Below the pieces are notes generated by a model. The model saw nothing but the letters and a program-made list of their open reading frames with translations. It made no database searches and was not told where the DNA came from. From Linnemannia hyalina (Eukaryota > Mortierellomycota > Mortierellomycetes > Mortierellales > Mortierellaceae), in contig JAHRHY010000022.1 in assembly GCA_019671135.1 (NCBI GenBank), positions 567,001 through 631,000 on the forward strand: a stretch of DNA of 64,000 nucleotides. Reading direction: 5' to 3'. The translations under genes were made by a program, and so were the position numbers. Shown here piece after piece: positions 1 through 10,437 of this stretch (within the stretch, counting starts at the first letter, position 1; each line of letters begins with the position of its first letter).

Positions 1-1960
1 CTGTTCACTCTGCGCGTTTTTATCTTCATTATTTCGTGCGGGTTGAGCGAGAATTATTTTGAGTTTGGTCCCGATTTACAAGTGCCTTTTCTCCTTTTTT
101 TTTATGATCAACTTAGAAGACGATCCGAATGGCTTCAGATCACCTTGGATTTTCGCGTTTATGTAAGTCCCAGACCCTATCCATCGTTGATGAATCGCTA
201 TTACATCCTTCACGGATAAAAATACGCGTAATGAAACAGCCCTGTTTCCTACTCTTTTTGAAATGCGACGAGGATATGGATCCAGTATCGCCATCTTGAA
301 GGATAAAGTTTGTAAATGTTGCGCGGGTTTTTTTTGTAGGGTCATGAAAAAGAACGATGCGGGGAGGTCACGTTCGCCATACACGTTCCTTCTCTCAGTT
401 ACAACAACCGCTTCATGTCGTTCCTTTGTTTCGCATACTAGCCTTTTGGACGAGTACCGGATACGTGCTGCCGACCTCGCTTGCACGTTGCATCGCACTC
501 TTACTCATGAATGAGAATCGATGAAGCTATCGCGAGTTAGCCTTTCTCCATTAATCGTCTACTTATTGATCATATATGTTCCTGCTCAAGGGTTGGACTC
601 AAGTGTTTCTATTTATTTATAAGACAAGACGAAGTATTAAAGATTCGCTTGCTTTGTTACGTGTTCGAGTGTTCGGCTTCAACGGTAGCCGTTGTTCCTT
701 CAAGTGGAGTAGTTGGTTTCACCTCTATTCTTCGAAGTTGCTCAGTCGACTTCCGCTCTCTAGCTTTCATTTGGTCATCCTTCCATGGTTTCTATTAATT
801 TTGTGCTCAGGAATGAGAGACTTTGAACGAATACGCCTTACCGCCTTTTTGAATATTGCTTTTTATTCCTGCGGACAGGGATGTGGATTGGTGTTTAGTA
901 GATCTTTATCATGGTGGAGGAAGCGAGGTGACCGATAGGTGGAAGTTGTTGTACAGAACACACTTTTCTTCATGCTTTTGGAACCATTGGACAATAGTAT
1001 TGTCAACATCTCATGAGAATAAATCTTCGGCGTTATCACCCTCATCCATTCCACTCTTTGTTATCTTTTCAATGTGAATAATGGATCGTCAATGAAAAAG
1101 CGTCTACTTCGTGTCTAGAAAAAAAAGGTTGTAGGATTGGGTACGGGTGTCGGATTGTTCAAGAAGATTCGTTGTTTCAAGGTTCACTTTTGGCGATTGC
1201 AGGTATCGTCGTCACTGGGAAATGACTCTAACGATTTCTAGGTGTATTGGCTTCGAGGCGACTTTTTTTTCTTCTTTTGGGGTCTTTATCTTTCCCAGGT
1301 CATGATCGCGTGCACTTGTGATCACTCTGATCTTTCAAGCAACAAACGTCTCTTTTTTCTTTTCGTATAGAAGGATAACTCCGAGTCAGGTCTCTGGAAT
1401 GGAGCCTTTTTGCTTTCGATCTGTACTAAGAGAAGGCTGCAACGTACGTTGTTTCGTAACGTCCTAATATCAAGGTTTGATTTTTCCTCTAGGTGCTGTT
1501 TCAATAGAGAGCTTTGAACATGCATATGTCATTCTGTGTTTTTTCGAAGATAAGATAGTAGATCTTTGATCTTCAGGGATGCAGCGAAGAGTCACTTATG
1601 GCGTGAAAAATTCAACAATGCAAACTCGCGGCGATCGCCGATTGCCAGAGAAAGCTCGTTGCGTTTGACACCTTATTTCTTATTGAATGTAAGGAATGAT
1701 AAAGAAGATACACGCAGTATGTTTTTGTTGTGCTTTCGCATCATTAACGTGTTGTTATTGTTTATTACTATCTCATGCCCGATAGAGCCCGCGCGGTTAT
1801 CATTCGTTTTCTTCTTCGCGTAGGGCTTCAGATTATCTATTCTTTAATATGCTTTTAACACTTCTGTCTTCGCCCATTCGTAAATACGGACATCTCACGA
1901 CGGTGTTTGATATGTGCCGATGTGATGTCCTCAAACATTCATCGTTACATGAGAGCATCG
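1..1960. other. no gene recognised
   Basis: Both strands carry only short open frames of under 140 codons. None resembles a known protein, and none has a convincing ATG, splice signals and coding-like composition together. The base composition is AT-richer than the exons further on. It may be intergenic sequence or decayed repeat. I saw no rRNA, no CRISPR-like array and no tRNA-like cloverleaf, although a tRNA scan was not possible. Confidence 0.5.
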
Positions 1961-1966
1961 TTGCGG

Positions 1967-1975
1967 TATATAAAG
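1967..1975 (+). promoter_or_regulatory. TATA-box-like element upstream of the M13 peptidase relic
   Basis: TATATAAAG lies about 200 bases before the ATG of the M13 peptidase relic and on the same strand. The position fits a core promoter left over from when the gene was intact. The assignment is by motif only. Confidence 0.4.
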
Positions 1976-2053
1976 TGGAGGACGCCCCCCCCTGATCAAT
2001 TTTTCCATCATCGATCCTCCTTCCTCCTTACCTTACTTCCCTCTTCATTCCAT

Positions 2054-2056
<3 letters not shown>

Positions 2057-2094
<38 letters not shown>
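2057..2094. repeat. (TC)n microsatellite
   Basis: An uninterrupted TC dinucleotide run of about 19 units lies in the presumed 5' leader of the M13 peptidase relic. CT-rich leaders are common before fungal start codons. This pure run should be length-polymorphic between strains. Confidence 0.9.
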
Positions 2095-2098
<4 letters not shown>

Positions 2099-2172
2099 CC
2101 TAACGACCCCTCCCTCCCTCTTCATTCGTTTTGTATACAAAAAAACAATTCACATCAAAGTTACAATTGCTG

Positions 2173-3194
2173 ATGGCGATCGGTGTCGCCCTCAGCGCCG
2201 TCCAGGCCGGCCCTGTCGACAACAACCATGGCGGCAAAGGCCCATCCCCAACAAGGTCCAATTCCCTCCTTCTCCTCTCCTTCACCCCACGCTTCTTCGT
2301 GCTCCACGGCCGTGCGTTTGATTTTTTTTTGCTTGTCCGTCAATGCACATTTTTTTGATTCATGACTTTAACCCTATTCTGTTTGTTTTCTTTGCCAAAT
2401 CCATTTTTCTATTCCCTCTCACACACCCTCTTGCTAACAGGCCATTTGCACAACCCCCCAGTGCGTCCTCACAGCATCCGGTATCATCAACGACATGGAC
2501 CCCACTGCTGGCCCCTGCCAGGATTTTTCTAAGTTCACTTGTACTTAAACCCCTTCCGTCTCCCTTGCCTCCCCCCTGCACATGATCAAGTTCTTGCACT
2601 ACCGCGCACGCTTCATTCCCCTCGTTTTGTATAGGGGTGAAGATGCCAACAAACAAGGTGCACTGTCTGACCAAACGTTTAACATTCTCTCTCCCCCATT
2701 ATTTTTGTCATCATGCGTGAACCTTCAGGTGGTGGATTCAATGAGCAGCACGAGATCCTGTCGGATGGATCGTTTATCAGCCCCTTTGACATCTTGGGCG
2801 CCAGCAATAAGGTAACGCACGCATGCACTGACTTTTTTTCCTCTGCATTCCAGGCCAGCACAACCCTTATCTTTGCCCTTGTTTTTTCTTACCTTTTTTC
2901 TTACATGACAGCGAGTGCTCCGCTACATTGTTGACGCCTCCCTCGGAAATATCCCAAAGCCGCACCTAGAGAACGTCACCGCCCAAACACAACATCAAGA
3001 AGCTGCAAGACCTCTTCTCTAGCTGCATGCACGAACCTTTCATCCTCAAGGCCGGTCGTAAGCCCCTCGTCGACGAGGTCTAAAAGACCATTCAGGCCTT
3101 CCCTGCCTCTGCCTCCCCCACCAACAAGGCTACTCTCTTCAAGTCCCTTGCTCAGGTCACAAAGTTAGGATTCTGGCTTTCGACGCTTTCTTAA
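2173..3194 (+). pseudogene. M13 (neprilysin-type) metallopeptidase, N-terminal remnant
   Basis: Four exon pieces can be read. The first is a short secretory-like start (MAIGVALSAVQAG). The second, from about 2442, reads CTTPQCVLTASGI...CQDFSKFTC, the typical start of the M13 N-terminal domain. The third is joined by GT-AG at about 2539/2729 and continues GGFNEQHEI. The fourth, from about 2912, begins RVLRYIVDASLGNIP. Near 2990 the frame shifts: the coding sense resumes in another frame as NIKKLQDLFSSCM. A TAA then interrupts it at about 3080. Homology ends near 3190. The catalytic HExxH and ExxxD region, normally in the C-terminal half of this roughly 700-residue family, is absent. Intact members are secreted or membrane zinc endopeptidases. 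This copy cannot make one. Confidence 0.8.
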
Positions 3195-3531
3195 CATGAG
3201 AGTTGGACCAGATTCAGAACACCCTTTGGCGAATGTTTTGGCAGTGAATCAGGACGGATTGGGATTGGGGTCGTTATTGCGCCACGATCGTCACCTGTTG
3301 ATAAAAACGAAGGATGAAAAAGGTACGAGTGATAAGTCTGCGTCCGAATGGTTAGAGTAATGAGTGATAAAACTATTGACTCATTCCACCCCTCGCACCT
3401 GAATTCGATGAATCTTCATGGATTTTTCAATTCACAATTTTATTTTTTTTAGTTTACAGCAACACCTTGTTCTTCAAGGCCTCCAATTCTCTTTTGGCGC
3501 CCTTATGTCCTTGGCCGGCAGCCTCATAGAA

Positions 3532-5382
3532 TCAGTTCGCGGCCTTTGTATAATCCTGGGGAACACCGTCGCCATTTGTATAAAGTAGGCCGATGTTATA
3601 TTGGGCAACGTCGTTCTCTTTCTCGGCGGCCTTGAGGTACCATTTCATCGCTTGTGCAGAGTTCTGGGAAACACCTTGACCGTGATGGTAAAGGAGACCG
3701 ATGCTGTTAAGAGCAAAGGCAGACCTTAGATTGGCGGCCTTGAGAAACCAGTCCATCGCTTGTCCAAAGTCCAGAGGAGCACCTTGACCATGCTTGTAGG
3801 CGATGCCGACGTTGTACTGTGAGGCGGCATGTCCTTGATTGGCGGCCTTAAGATACCATCCCATCGCATGGGCGTAGTCTTGGGGAACACCTTGGCCCTT
3901 GTCGTAGAGAAGGCCGATGCTGTGTTGTGATCTGACATGTCCGTGCTGTGCGGCCTTGAAGTACCATTTCATCGCCTCTGCGTAGTCTTTGAGAACACCT
4001 TGACCATAGTTATAGAGGTCGCCGATGTTGTATTGTGAGGAGGTGTGTCCTTGATTGGCGGCCATGAGATACCATTCCATCGCCTGTGCGTAGTCCTCCC
4101 AAACACCTTGACCAAAGTAGTATAATTCACCAACGCTGTTCTGCGAACCTGCATGTCCTCCTTCGGTGGCCTTGAGGTACCATTTCATCGCCTCTGCGTA
4201 GCCTTTGGGAGCACCGCGACCACGGTTGTAGAGAACTCCGATGCTGTGTTGAGCGGAAGCATGTCCTTGATTGGCCGCCTTGAGGTACCATGTCATAGCT
4301 ATTGAGTTGTTCTTGGGGGCACCGATTCCGTCATCGTAGAGGGCGCCTACTCTCTGCTGTCCAGCTGCGTCTCCTTGCTCGACGGCCTTGAGGTACCAAT
4401 CCATGGCCAACTGATAGTTTGGCGGAAGCCCCTTGCCGTCCTTGTACATGTCGCCAAGCGCGACTTGCGAGCCCTTGTCTCCATGACTGGCGCTAATGCT
4501 AATCTGAACCACATCCCTCTCTATAAGAACGTTGGTGATTACGCTCTGCGGTCCTTGCAGCTGAGAGTCGCTGCTGTTGATTGAGTGAGAAGGGACGACA
4601 GAATCCTTGATGGTTGGCGGTTGATCGTCCAGTACTTCATGTGGCCCTCGAGCCGACGGGAACGCAAGGGGTCTATCGATGTGAGTGTAGTTTTCCATCG
4701 CCACCTCTACGAGACCGTAGACTGGGTTCCGTCGGATAGTGGAGTATGTGGTAGAAGGGGATGTTGCGCTGGGCGTGGATGTAACAGTCACAGCAATTGG
4801 CGTCGACATAGTCCTGGGTGTTGAGATGGCTTCCTGGGATACGACCTCAATAACCTCAACTTTTACCGTGCTGTCGTCCTGCAGTGGCACTGGCTGAATA
4901 TCCAGCTGTTGGATCTGGAGAGAAGCGACCCCCGCATTGTCGGTCATTGGAGTATCTACGACCACATCCAAGACAATGTCCGGGATGGCGGCTATCCTGC
5001 GAGGCTCAATACTAGGCGCGATGTGTTTCATTGTCCATGAAAAACAAATATTAGTATGCTTGTCACCTTCCTTCACTATACCATCGCCCACGACATGCAT
5101 TGTCACCAGCAGTAGCCCTCACATCTTCTACACATACATTATATGGCCTCTTCCTCTTAGGAACGTAACCACTCTCGCCTTGTGCCGGACTTGAACTGCG
5201 TAATCGAATGCCTGAACGATATCGTCCCAGAAAATGACCTCCTTTTGGGTGTCGGGGTCGAGTAGGGTGTCAACGTAATAAATATCATCAGGGTTGGCAG
5301 GAGGAATGGATTTGGGTGGGATACCCCTGTTGACGGAGCGTAGTACCTGGATCTGATCCTGAGGGCTGTTTCCTTGTAGCAT
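3532..5382 (-). CDS. Sel1-repeat protein A
   Basis: There are two exons, 5382-5138 and 5011-3532, giving 574 residues. The intron (5012-5137) has a GTATGT donor, a TACTAAT branch site and a CTAG acceptor, and the exon phases match (245 + 1480 nt). Exon 1 encodes an 81-residue domain (starts MLQGNSPQDQIQ) with no fold I recognise; it is shared with Sel1 B. A Ser/Thr/Pro-rich linker follows, then eight complete 36-residue Sel1 repeats (xIGxLYxxGxGVxxDYxxAMxWYxKAA) and a ninth cut short. Sel1 repeats form TPR-like superhelical protein-binding scaffolds. The partner is unknown and no signal peptide is evident. The stop TGA at 3532-3534 stands where Sel1 B has TGG, and the frame stays open and homologous for 25 more codons to a TAA at 3454-3456. 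This protein therefore looks recently shortened at its C terminus. Confidence 0.85.
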
Positions 5383-5803
5383 TCTGTGGCGAAGCGGGCG
5401 ATGGATGGATGGATTGATGAATGTGTGGATGTGTGGAGGGGTGGGAAGAAAATAAAAGGTGTGTTGTGGATGGTGCTTGGGGATGGGCATATGTGAAGAC
5501 GTGAAAGGAAAGTAGAAAAGAATGGGTGTGAGAAAAAAGTGAGAAGTTGCGAGAAGGGAGAAGGTGAAAAAAGCAAGGAGAGAGTGCACGAACACAGAAA
5601 GACAAAAAATAATATTCCCGACACGCATTCGCCCCGCTGTGTCACCATGGGAAGGACTGTGACAAGACAAGCATTAGCTACAACAATGGGTGGTCCTAAA
5701 CAACACTCTTGGTCTGTTTTGTGTGCTTCATTCAGACTGTAAACACAACAAACAAAATGTATTTGGAGGAACGTCGTTCTTTTTATGAGCCATGACAGGA
5801 CGG

Positions 5804-5819
5804 AGTTCGCACGAATGTG
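5804..5819 (+). repeat. 16-base motif shared with two sites at 17.1 kb
   Basis: AGTTCGCACGAATGTG occurs here and at 17142-17157 and 17195-17210, always in the same orientation. This copy lies about 420 bases upstream of the Sel1 A start, and the other two lie just beyond the 3' end of Sel1 B. It may be a piece of a dispersed repeat or of the duplication that produced the Sel1 genes. Confidence 0.6.
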
Positions 5820-6103
5820 TGGACTAATGCACACACGCGTCTATTGCTATTTGTGACTTGCTGTTTGCATCGTCCATTCTGGCCCATGCACTAACCTGTA
5901 GCACTCATCCATTTGTACCACCATAGTCCATGCACCTGTCCCTTCTCGAGCCTTGACTCCCCTCCCTGGCTCTCTCTCAGACAACTCTCGTCCTGGCACG
6001 CCGCTATCTGGTATGGACTCATTTATGCCTTTTTGTGCATTGTCGTTGTTATTCTTTCGAGCGTCAAGTGTTCTAACATCGCCTTTTAACCCATGCAAAT
6101 AGG

Positions 6104-7170
6104 CGACCTCCATGCTGACATCAAACGGATCACGGACAAGTTCTTTGCGCTAGGACCAATTGTCGACTTTCTCGACGCGTTTGTGAAGGGCGAAGGATCG
6201 TTGCCTACTACATCAGGATCCATTCGTGGATTACCAAGAGCATGGCGTCGTTCGTTCGGGAAGCCGGCAGATACGTCCAAGTCTGCTGTTCATGGACCTC
6301 CCCGATCCATCCACACCTGACTCAACATTAAGGAATCTCGCAGCGGGCTCTATTCTCGAACTTGTGAGAGAGAATAACCGTTACCATATACCCGGTAAGA
6401 AAGTCAGCGCGAATGACACTGGCTATGTTTTCCTATTCATCGCTATTGTCCGTTGCACTTACATCTTTCTGTCTTTTTCTTTCTTCCATTCTCATGAGAA
6501 AGTGTTCGGCGTCTCTGGTGAGCCACTTGCTGCAGCATGCGCTTTATGGATATCACTCAACGGCTTCGAGGCATGATACTGACTATTATTTGCGATCATT
6601 TGTGCTCATACAAGCTGTGGCAAAACTCTAGCTGTTATCGAGCTCCTATCGAGCTCCTATCTCAGCACTGGGGCTTTTACTTCAACGCGTCGAGCGACGA
6701 TTGGGGATCAGGGGACATGATGACTCTTCGCAACACCGTTCACAGTTACCTAAGGGAAGTCCAGGCAACCTCCGCCGTGGTGGACCTTGAGATCAACAAC
6801 CTCTTTGCACGGAAGACGACGCTCTTGCTGTTTCTCTCTCGGCTCCTCATCTTCAAGTACTGCTTAAGCGTCCCCGGCAGCAGTAAGACATTTACCAGCG
6901 CACGATGGGCTTTCTTGCAGGTGTGCCCGCATGTTCTATTCAAGGATATTTTCAACGCACTGTTCCTCAAGCTCCTCCCACTTCGACATCACCGTGAGCT
7001 TGACCTATCCGATTTCGTCCGCAACGTGCACGAGGATGCGAAGGATCGCCTTGTCAAGCATGGGTGTCTACCAAAGGTCAAGGATGACACCAGACTCCTA
7101 GTCTTCAACGATGGGGCACAGTTCCTTGGCGACCAGTTCGATGGCTCTTTCCAGTCGATGTCTTCATCGA
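6104..7170 (+). pseudogene. crinkler-like P-loop NTPase protein, broken copy
   Basis: Coding-like segments in changing frames match the layout I associate with crinkler (CRN)-type host-modulating proteins of Mortierella-like fungi. First comes a segment starting near ADIKRITDKFF, then PDPSTPDSTLRNLAAGSILE, a probable intron beginning GTAAGA near 6393, and a GVSG...SCGKT Walker-A region split by inserted sequence. A conserved stretch around FNASSDDWGSGDM follows, then a long helical NTPase core with LLVFNDGAQFLGDQF. Lesions include a frame change near 6290, extra sequence at about 6516-6610, an 11-base duplication at 6637-6658 and loss of homology at about 7169, where the transposase sequence begins. 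No N-terminal ubiquitin-like CRN leader was found upstream. The family assignment is from memory of sequence features and should be treated as moderate. Confidence 0.6.
6637..6658 (+). repeat. 11-base tandem duplication in the Walker-A region
   Basis: ATCGAGCTCCT is present twice in direct succession. The first copy follows the codons for the SCGKT lysine/threonine loop. Eleven extra bases shift the reading frame. This is a clear inactivating step in the crinkler-like gene. Confidence 0.85.
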
Positions 7171-8110
7171 AAAGAACACTCAAACGGAAGAAGTATCCCG
7201 CACGACCGTCCATGATCCTCATCACTGGCGACCATTTGCTTTGTTTAAAAAATTGGCTGGTGTATCCGATGGCCTGCTCGACGACGATGCGACCTGTTCC
7301 CATCACCTGGTTTTCGAGGACATGCCGAGCAGCCTGGCCTTGACCTCGGTCGCGAGGCCTTGCGATGTGAGTATCGCTAGCGTATGCACTATCGCCGTAA
7401 AGCTTGAGGGCATGTCCGTCCGGGTGATGAGCATACTGAGCGAGGATGCCAGGAAGAGCAGAGTCCTGCAAAATGACTGAGTCATTGCATGTCCCTGCAG
7501 CCGGCTCGCTGACATGGGCTACGATGCCGTCTGGCAGCATGACCAAATTGTACCGAAGATAATGCTTCTGTCCTTTGCTGCCAAACATGCACTGCTCATG
7601 ATGTGTTGGCTTACACATCTCAATCGATGTTCCGTCAAGGAAGCCAAAAACGTCACCTCTTGCATGGGCGGCGATCCTAGCGGCTATCGCTTGCGTGAAC
7701 ATGGCTAGCCTCTCGGGTGTCAGTCGTTCTGGGTCCCAGTCGTACAGGCGGTTCCAAGATGTATAGAACCATTCAATCATCGCCTTGAGGATTATCGACA
7801 CCGCAGCTTGGTCTCGATGGAAAAATTCAACAACATCAGTAAGTCTCTTGGGGTACGCGAGTCGACAAAGCAGCATGCAAAGTCCCTCCATGCCGGTGAA
7901 CATGTCGTTATTAGTGGTCCACAGCAGATCTGGGATCATTAGATGCCGTTTGAGCAGCAAAAGTTGGTCTTTGTCGAACCGCATATGAGCGATACAAGCT
8001 TCGTCGGACCAGGTGTCGATGTCAAAGGTCGGCGCGTCTGTGCGGCGAGGCTGGCTCCTGAGATGATGACGTAGGAGCACGGCTGCCTCGTGCTCAGCGA
8101 TATCGTTGTA
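7169..8110 (-). mobile_element. PIF/Harbinger-type DDE transposase (DDE_Tnp_4 / HARBI1-like)
   Basis: On the minus strand an open frame reads from about 8105 to 6989. It has a helical N-terminal part (LLLLKRHLMIPDLLW..., LCMLLCRLAYPKRLTDVVEFF) and then the three catalytic acidic blocks: GFLDGTSIEMCKP (D), LYGDSAYASD (D) and GRIVVEQAIG (E). The family C-terminal signature SKWSPVMRIMDGRAGYFF follows. Harbinger transposases cut and paste DNA by DDE chemistry and usually need a Myb-like partner protein, which is not seen here. There is no ATG at the 5' limit of the frame: the first upstream ATG (about 8152-8154, reading MLMHQHH) hits TAA, so a short first exon or a broken start is likely. The last 60 or so codons (7169 down to 6989) are antisense crinkler sequence. 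No clear terminal inverted repeats or 3-base target duplications were found. Confidence 0.8.
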
Positions 8111-8358
8111 GATGCCTTACATCAAGCGGTGATGTTGGTGCATAAGCATGAGGGCACCCATAAGAAGGGAGATAAGCAACAGATACGCAAGGAAAGATAG
8201 TCAAAAGATATTGGACGGCCGAATCCTCACTTTGACACATGAGAGCGCCTAAGACTCTGCCGTAGCCATAGGTAGTTTAGAAATAAGAGGGACACTTGGG
8301 ACTAATGGAAAAAGCAAAGATGAAACAATGCGCCAGTGACATTATCCCCTAGTTTGTT

Positions 8359-8380
8359 TGTGGTGCAAATTTGCACCACA
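8359..8380. repeat. 22-base perfect palindrome
   Basis: The half-site TGTGGTGCAAA is followed directly by its exact reverse complement. It lies about 180 bases upstream of the piggyBac-like start codon. It may be a sub-terminal transposase-binding repeat of that element or a dimeric regulator site. Confidence 0.85.
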
Positions 8381-8558
8381 TTTTTTCGATTTATCCAGGT
8401 TTCCAATAAAACGGGTTAGAAGACTACATCGTGGGAGTGTCCTTGTCGTCTTCGTCACATTACATTCATCACTCTCGAATTCAGCTCTTTTTTTCTCATC
8501 ATCATCCCGCAACCCATTACCTTTTTTTTCTCACACATCGACTTCACCCTACTCACTC

Positions 8559-9840
8559 ATGGACTCCAGTCTCGAGTTCCTCGGTTCCTTTGACGTTTCT
8601 GACTCTCAAGGCACCATAGTAGCATCTGCGGAGGAGGTTGACGAGGCACAGGAGGAGGAGTTGTTGTTTTCGGTCCGTTGTCGTACTCGACCAACGCCTG
8701 GTACAGATAGCTCTGGGGACGAGGAGGAGGAGGAGAAGAAGGCAGGAGATGAAGGGGTGATAGGTGCCCCAACTCCACCGACAAAGAAGAAGGCTGCCAA
8801 GAAGGCTGCTAAGAAGCCCGTTCGTGAGACTAGAGAACTCCCGCCTGTACTAGATTTCGACAATATCTTTCGCCACTACAAGGATGGACACCCAGCACAA
8901 TCCAACCTTCCCCGTGCACTTCGACTCGACAGTGAACTATCACCATTGACAATTTTCACACTCTTCTTCTCCGACCCAGTATTGACGGATTTGGCAGACA
9001 ACACTAACGCATATGCAGCATCAAAAGGAGCCGGCACAGGAGAGGGATCGCGCCAATGGGTAAAGACCACACCTGACGAACTGCGCACATTCCTCGGCAT
9101 CATTGTCTACATGGGCGTGTTCAGGCAGAACTCTGTCTCTGAGTATTGGTCAACCTTCCCTGAATGTCCTCAACACAACATCACTACCTTCATGTCCCTC
9201 GTCCGCTTCGAACAACTGAAGCGTTTTTTTCATGTCTCCAACCCCAACGAGCCTGAGCAACATTGGTTCTCAAAAGTAGAGCCTGTGATAGATAGGTGCT
9301 TCGCTTCCTTTTCTTTTATTTAACGAAGAGAGTTACCACTCTTGCCCTCTGCTAGGCTATAAAAGCTAACTGCGACAATCGCCAGACCCACTTCAGGTTC
9401 TTACCGTGTTCTGGATGGACAATAGACCTGTCTCCATACTCTTCACCGTCCATGCCCTCAGCCTCGGCGACAACGACTGATCCGTTGTCCAAGATCGCAG
9501 ACGCCCTCGAGAGACAAGCGCCAGCGCAAAGTCAGTGCGGGCTGCTCATAAAGGACGTTCCATGGCGTTACTTCCCATCCCAAAATCATCGATGACAATA
9601 ACCACCACATGAACGGAGTCGACATTGCCGACGAGTTATGCAGCTACTATTCGACTCAGCTCAGGACTTATCGCGCATGGGCTCCGATCTTCTTCTGATT
9701 ACTGGATACAACAATCATCAATGCGTACCTTATCAACAAACTCTTCGGCTCTTCCATGCATCAAAGGGAGTTCCGATAGTTCCTGGCTAAGGATCTGATA
9801 GTGTCCGCCAAATGTCGCGACACCCCTACCTAAGTATCCC
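8559..9840 (+). pseudogene. piggyBac-like transposase, internally deleted
   Basis: From ATG 8559 a 255-codon frame opens with an acidic/Lys-rich leader (DEEEEEKKAGDEG, KKKAAKKAAKK). It continues into the piggyBac (DDE_Tnp_1_7) N-terminal region, including DELRTFLGIIVYMGVFRQNSVSEYW and RFEQLKRFFHVSNP. It stops at 9321-9323. From about 9375 the sequence resumes with the C-terminal part of the family: VFWMDNRPVSILFTVHAL, then NNHHMNGVDIADELCSYYSTQL, then INAYLINKLFG. Two in-frame TGA codons lie in that part. The middle region, which carries most of the catalytic aspartates, is missing, so this is a dead, deletion-derived copy. A 10-base inverted match (8380-8389 with 9849-9858) may mark its ends. 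Confidence 0.8.
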
Positions 9841-9860
9841 CTTATGTCTCGAAAAAATTC

Positions 9861-10437
9861 AAGGGACCAAACGATGAATTACTGAACTACTCATGACTGG
9901 CTGCATCCTGTGCAGATAAAATAAACGAGAAGGCATAACACAAGCATATCCTCAACCCACCCAGCGAATCTGCTCTCCCTGCAAGGTCTTCTTTGCACCA
10001 AGAATGATTTAGGAGTATCATACGCGCCCTGAATTTTAGAAAGGGTCCTGTGCCCGCGCCGATAGCGTTGCATCTCAGTGTCTGTCCACTGAGGCTGAAA
10101 TGCATGGGATTGGTGCGAAAGAACCATCCTACCCCTTAATTCGCTCACCCCTAGCTCATAGCTCTGACGGTCACGGTGACTGAGTGAGCGCCTGAGGCTG
10201 AGTGAATGAAGACCACCAGCTTCTTTTTCACCGTTCTGCATCGCCTCGTGTCCCTTTCTTTTAAACTGCCCCCTTCTCCCCCTTCTCCTAAACTGCCCCC
10301 CTTCTCAATTGAGCTTCAACAGACCTATGTAAGGCCGATGTTGAAAGTGATTGCGACCCGTGCTATTGAGAGAATCTATGAAATCAGACTCGCGCTAACC
10401 ATCAACCTTCAATTGTGAATTACTTAGAATTACAGCA
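9861..10437. other. intergenic stretch, nothing recognised
   Basis: Only short open frames occur, the longest being about 116 codons on the minus strand, which I do not recognise. The stretch separates the piggyBac relic from the XPG-Fanzor locus. If that locus is itself mobile, its left end should lie here, but I saw no obvious inverted repeat matching the 15.07-15.3 kb region. Confidence 0.5.

Noticed and set aside
5128..5834. Long minus-strand frames full of Phe/Pro/His/Ser upstream of Sel1 A
   Set aside because: They follow the pyrimidine-rich leader and read through the real start codon. Only the part from ATG 5382 is conserved in paralog B.
9891..10241. 116-codon minus-strand frame between piggyBac relic and XPG-Fanzor
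   Set aside because: No recognisable motifs and low-complexity ends. A chance frame is likely.
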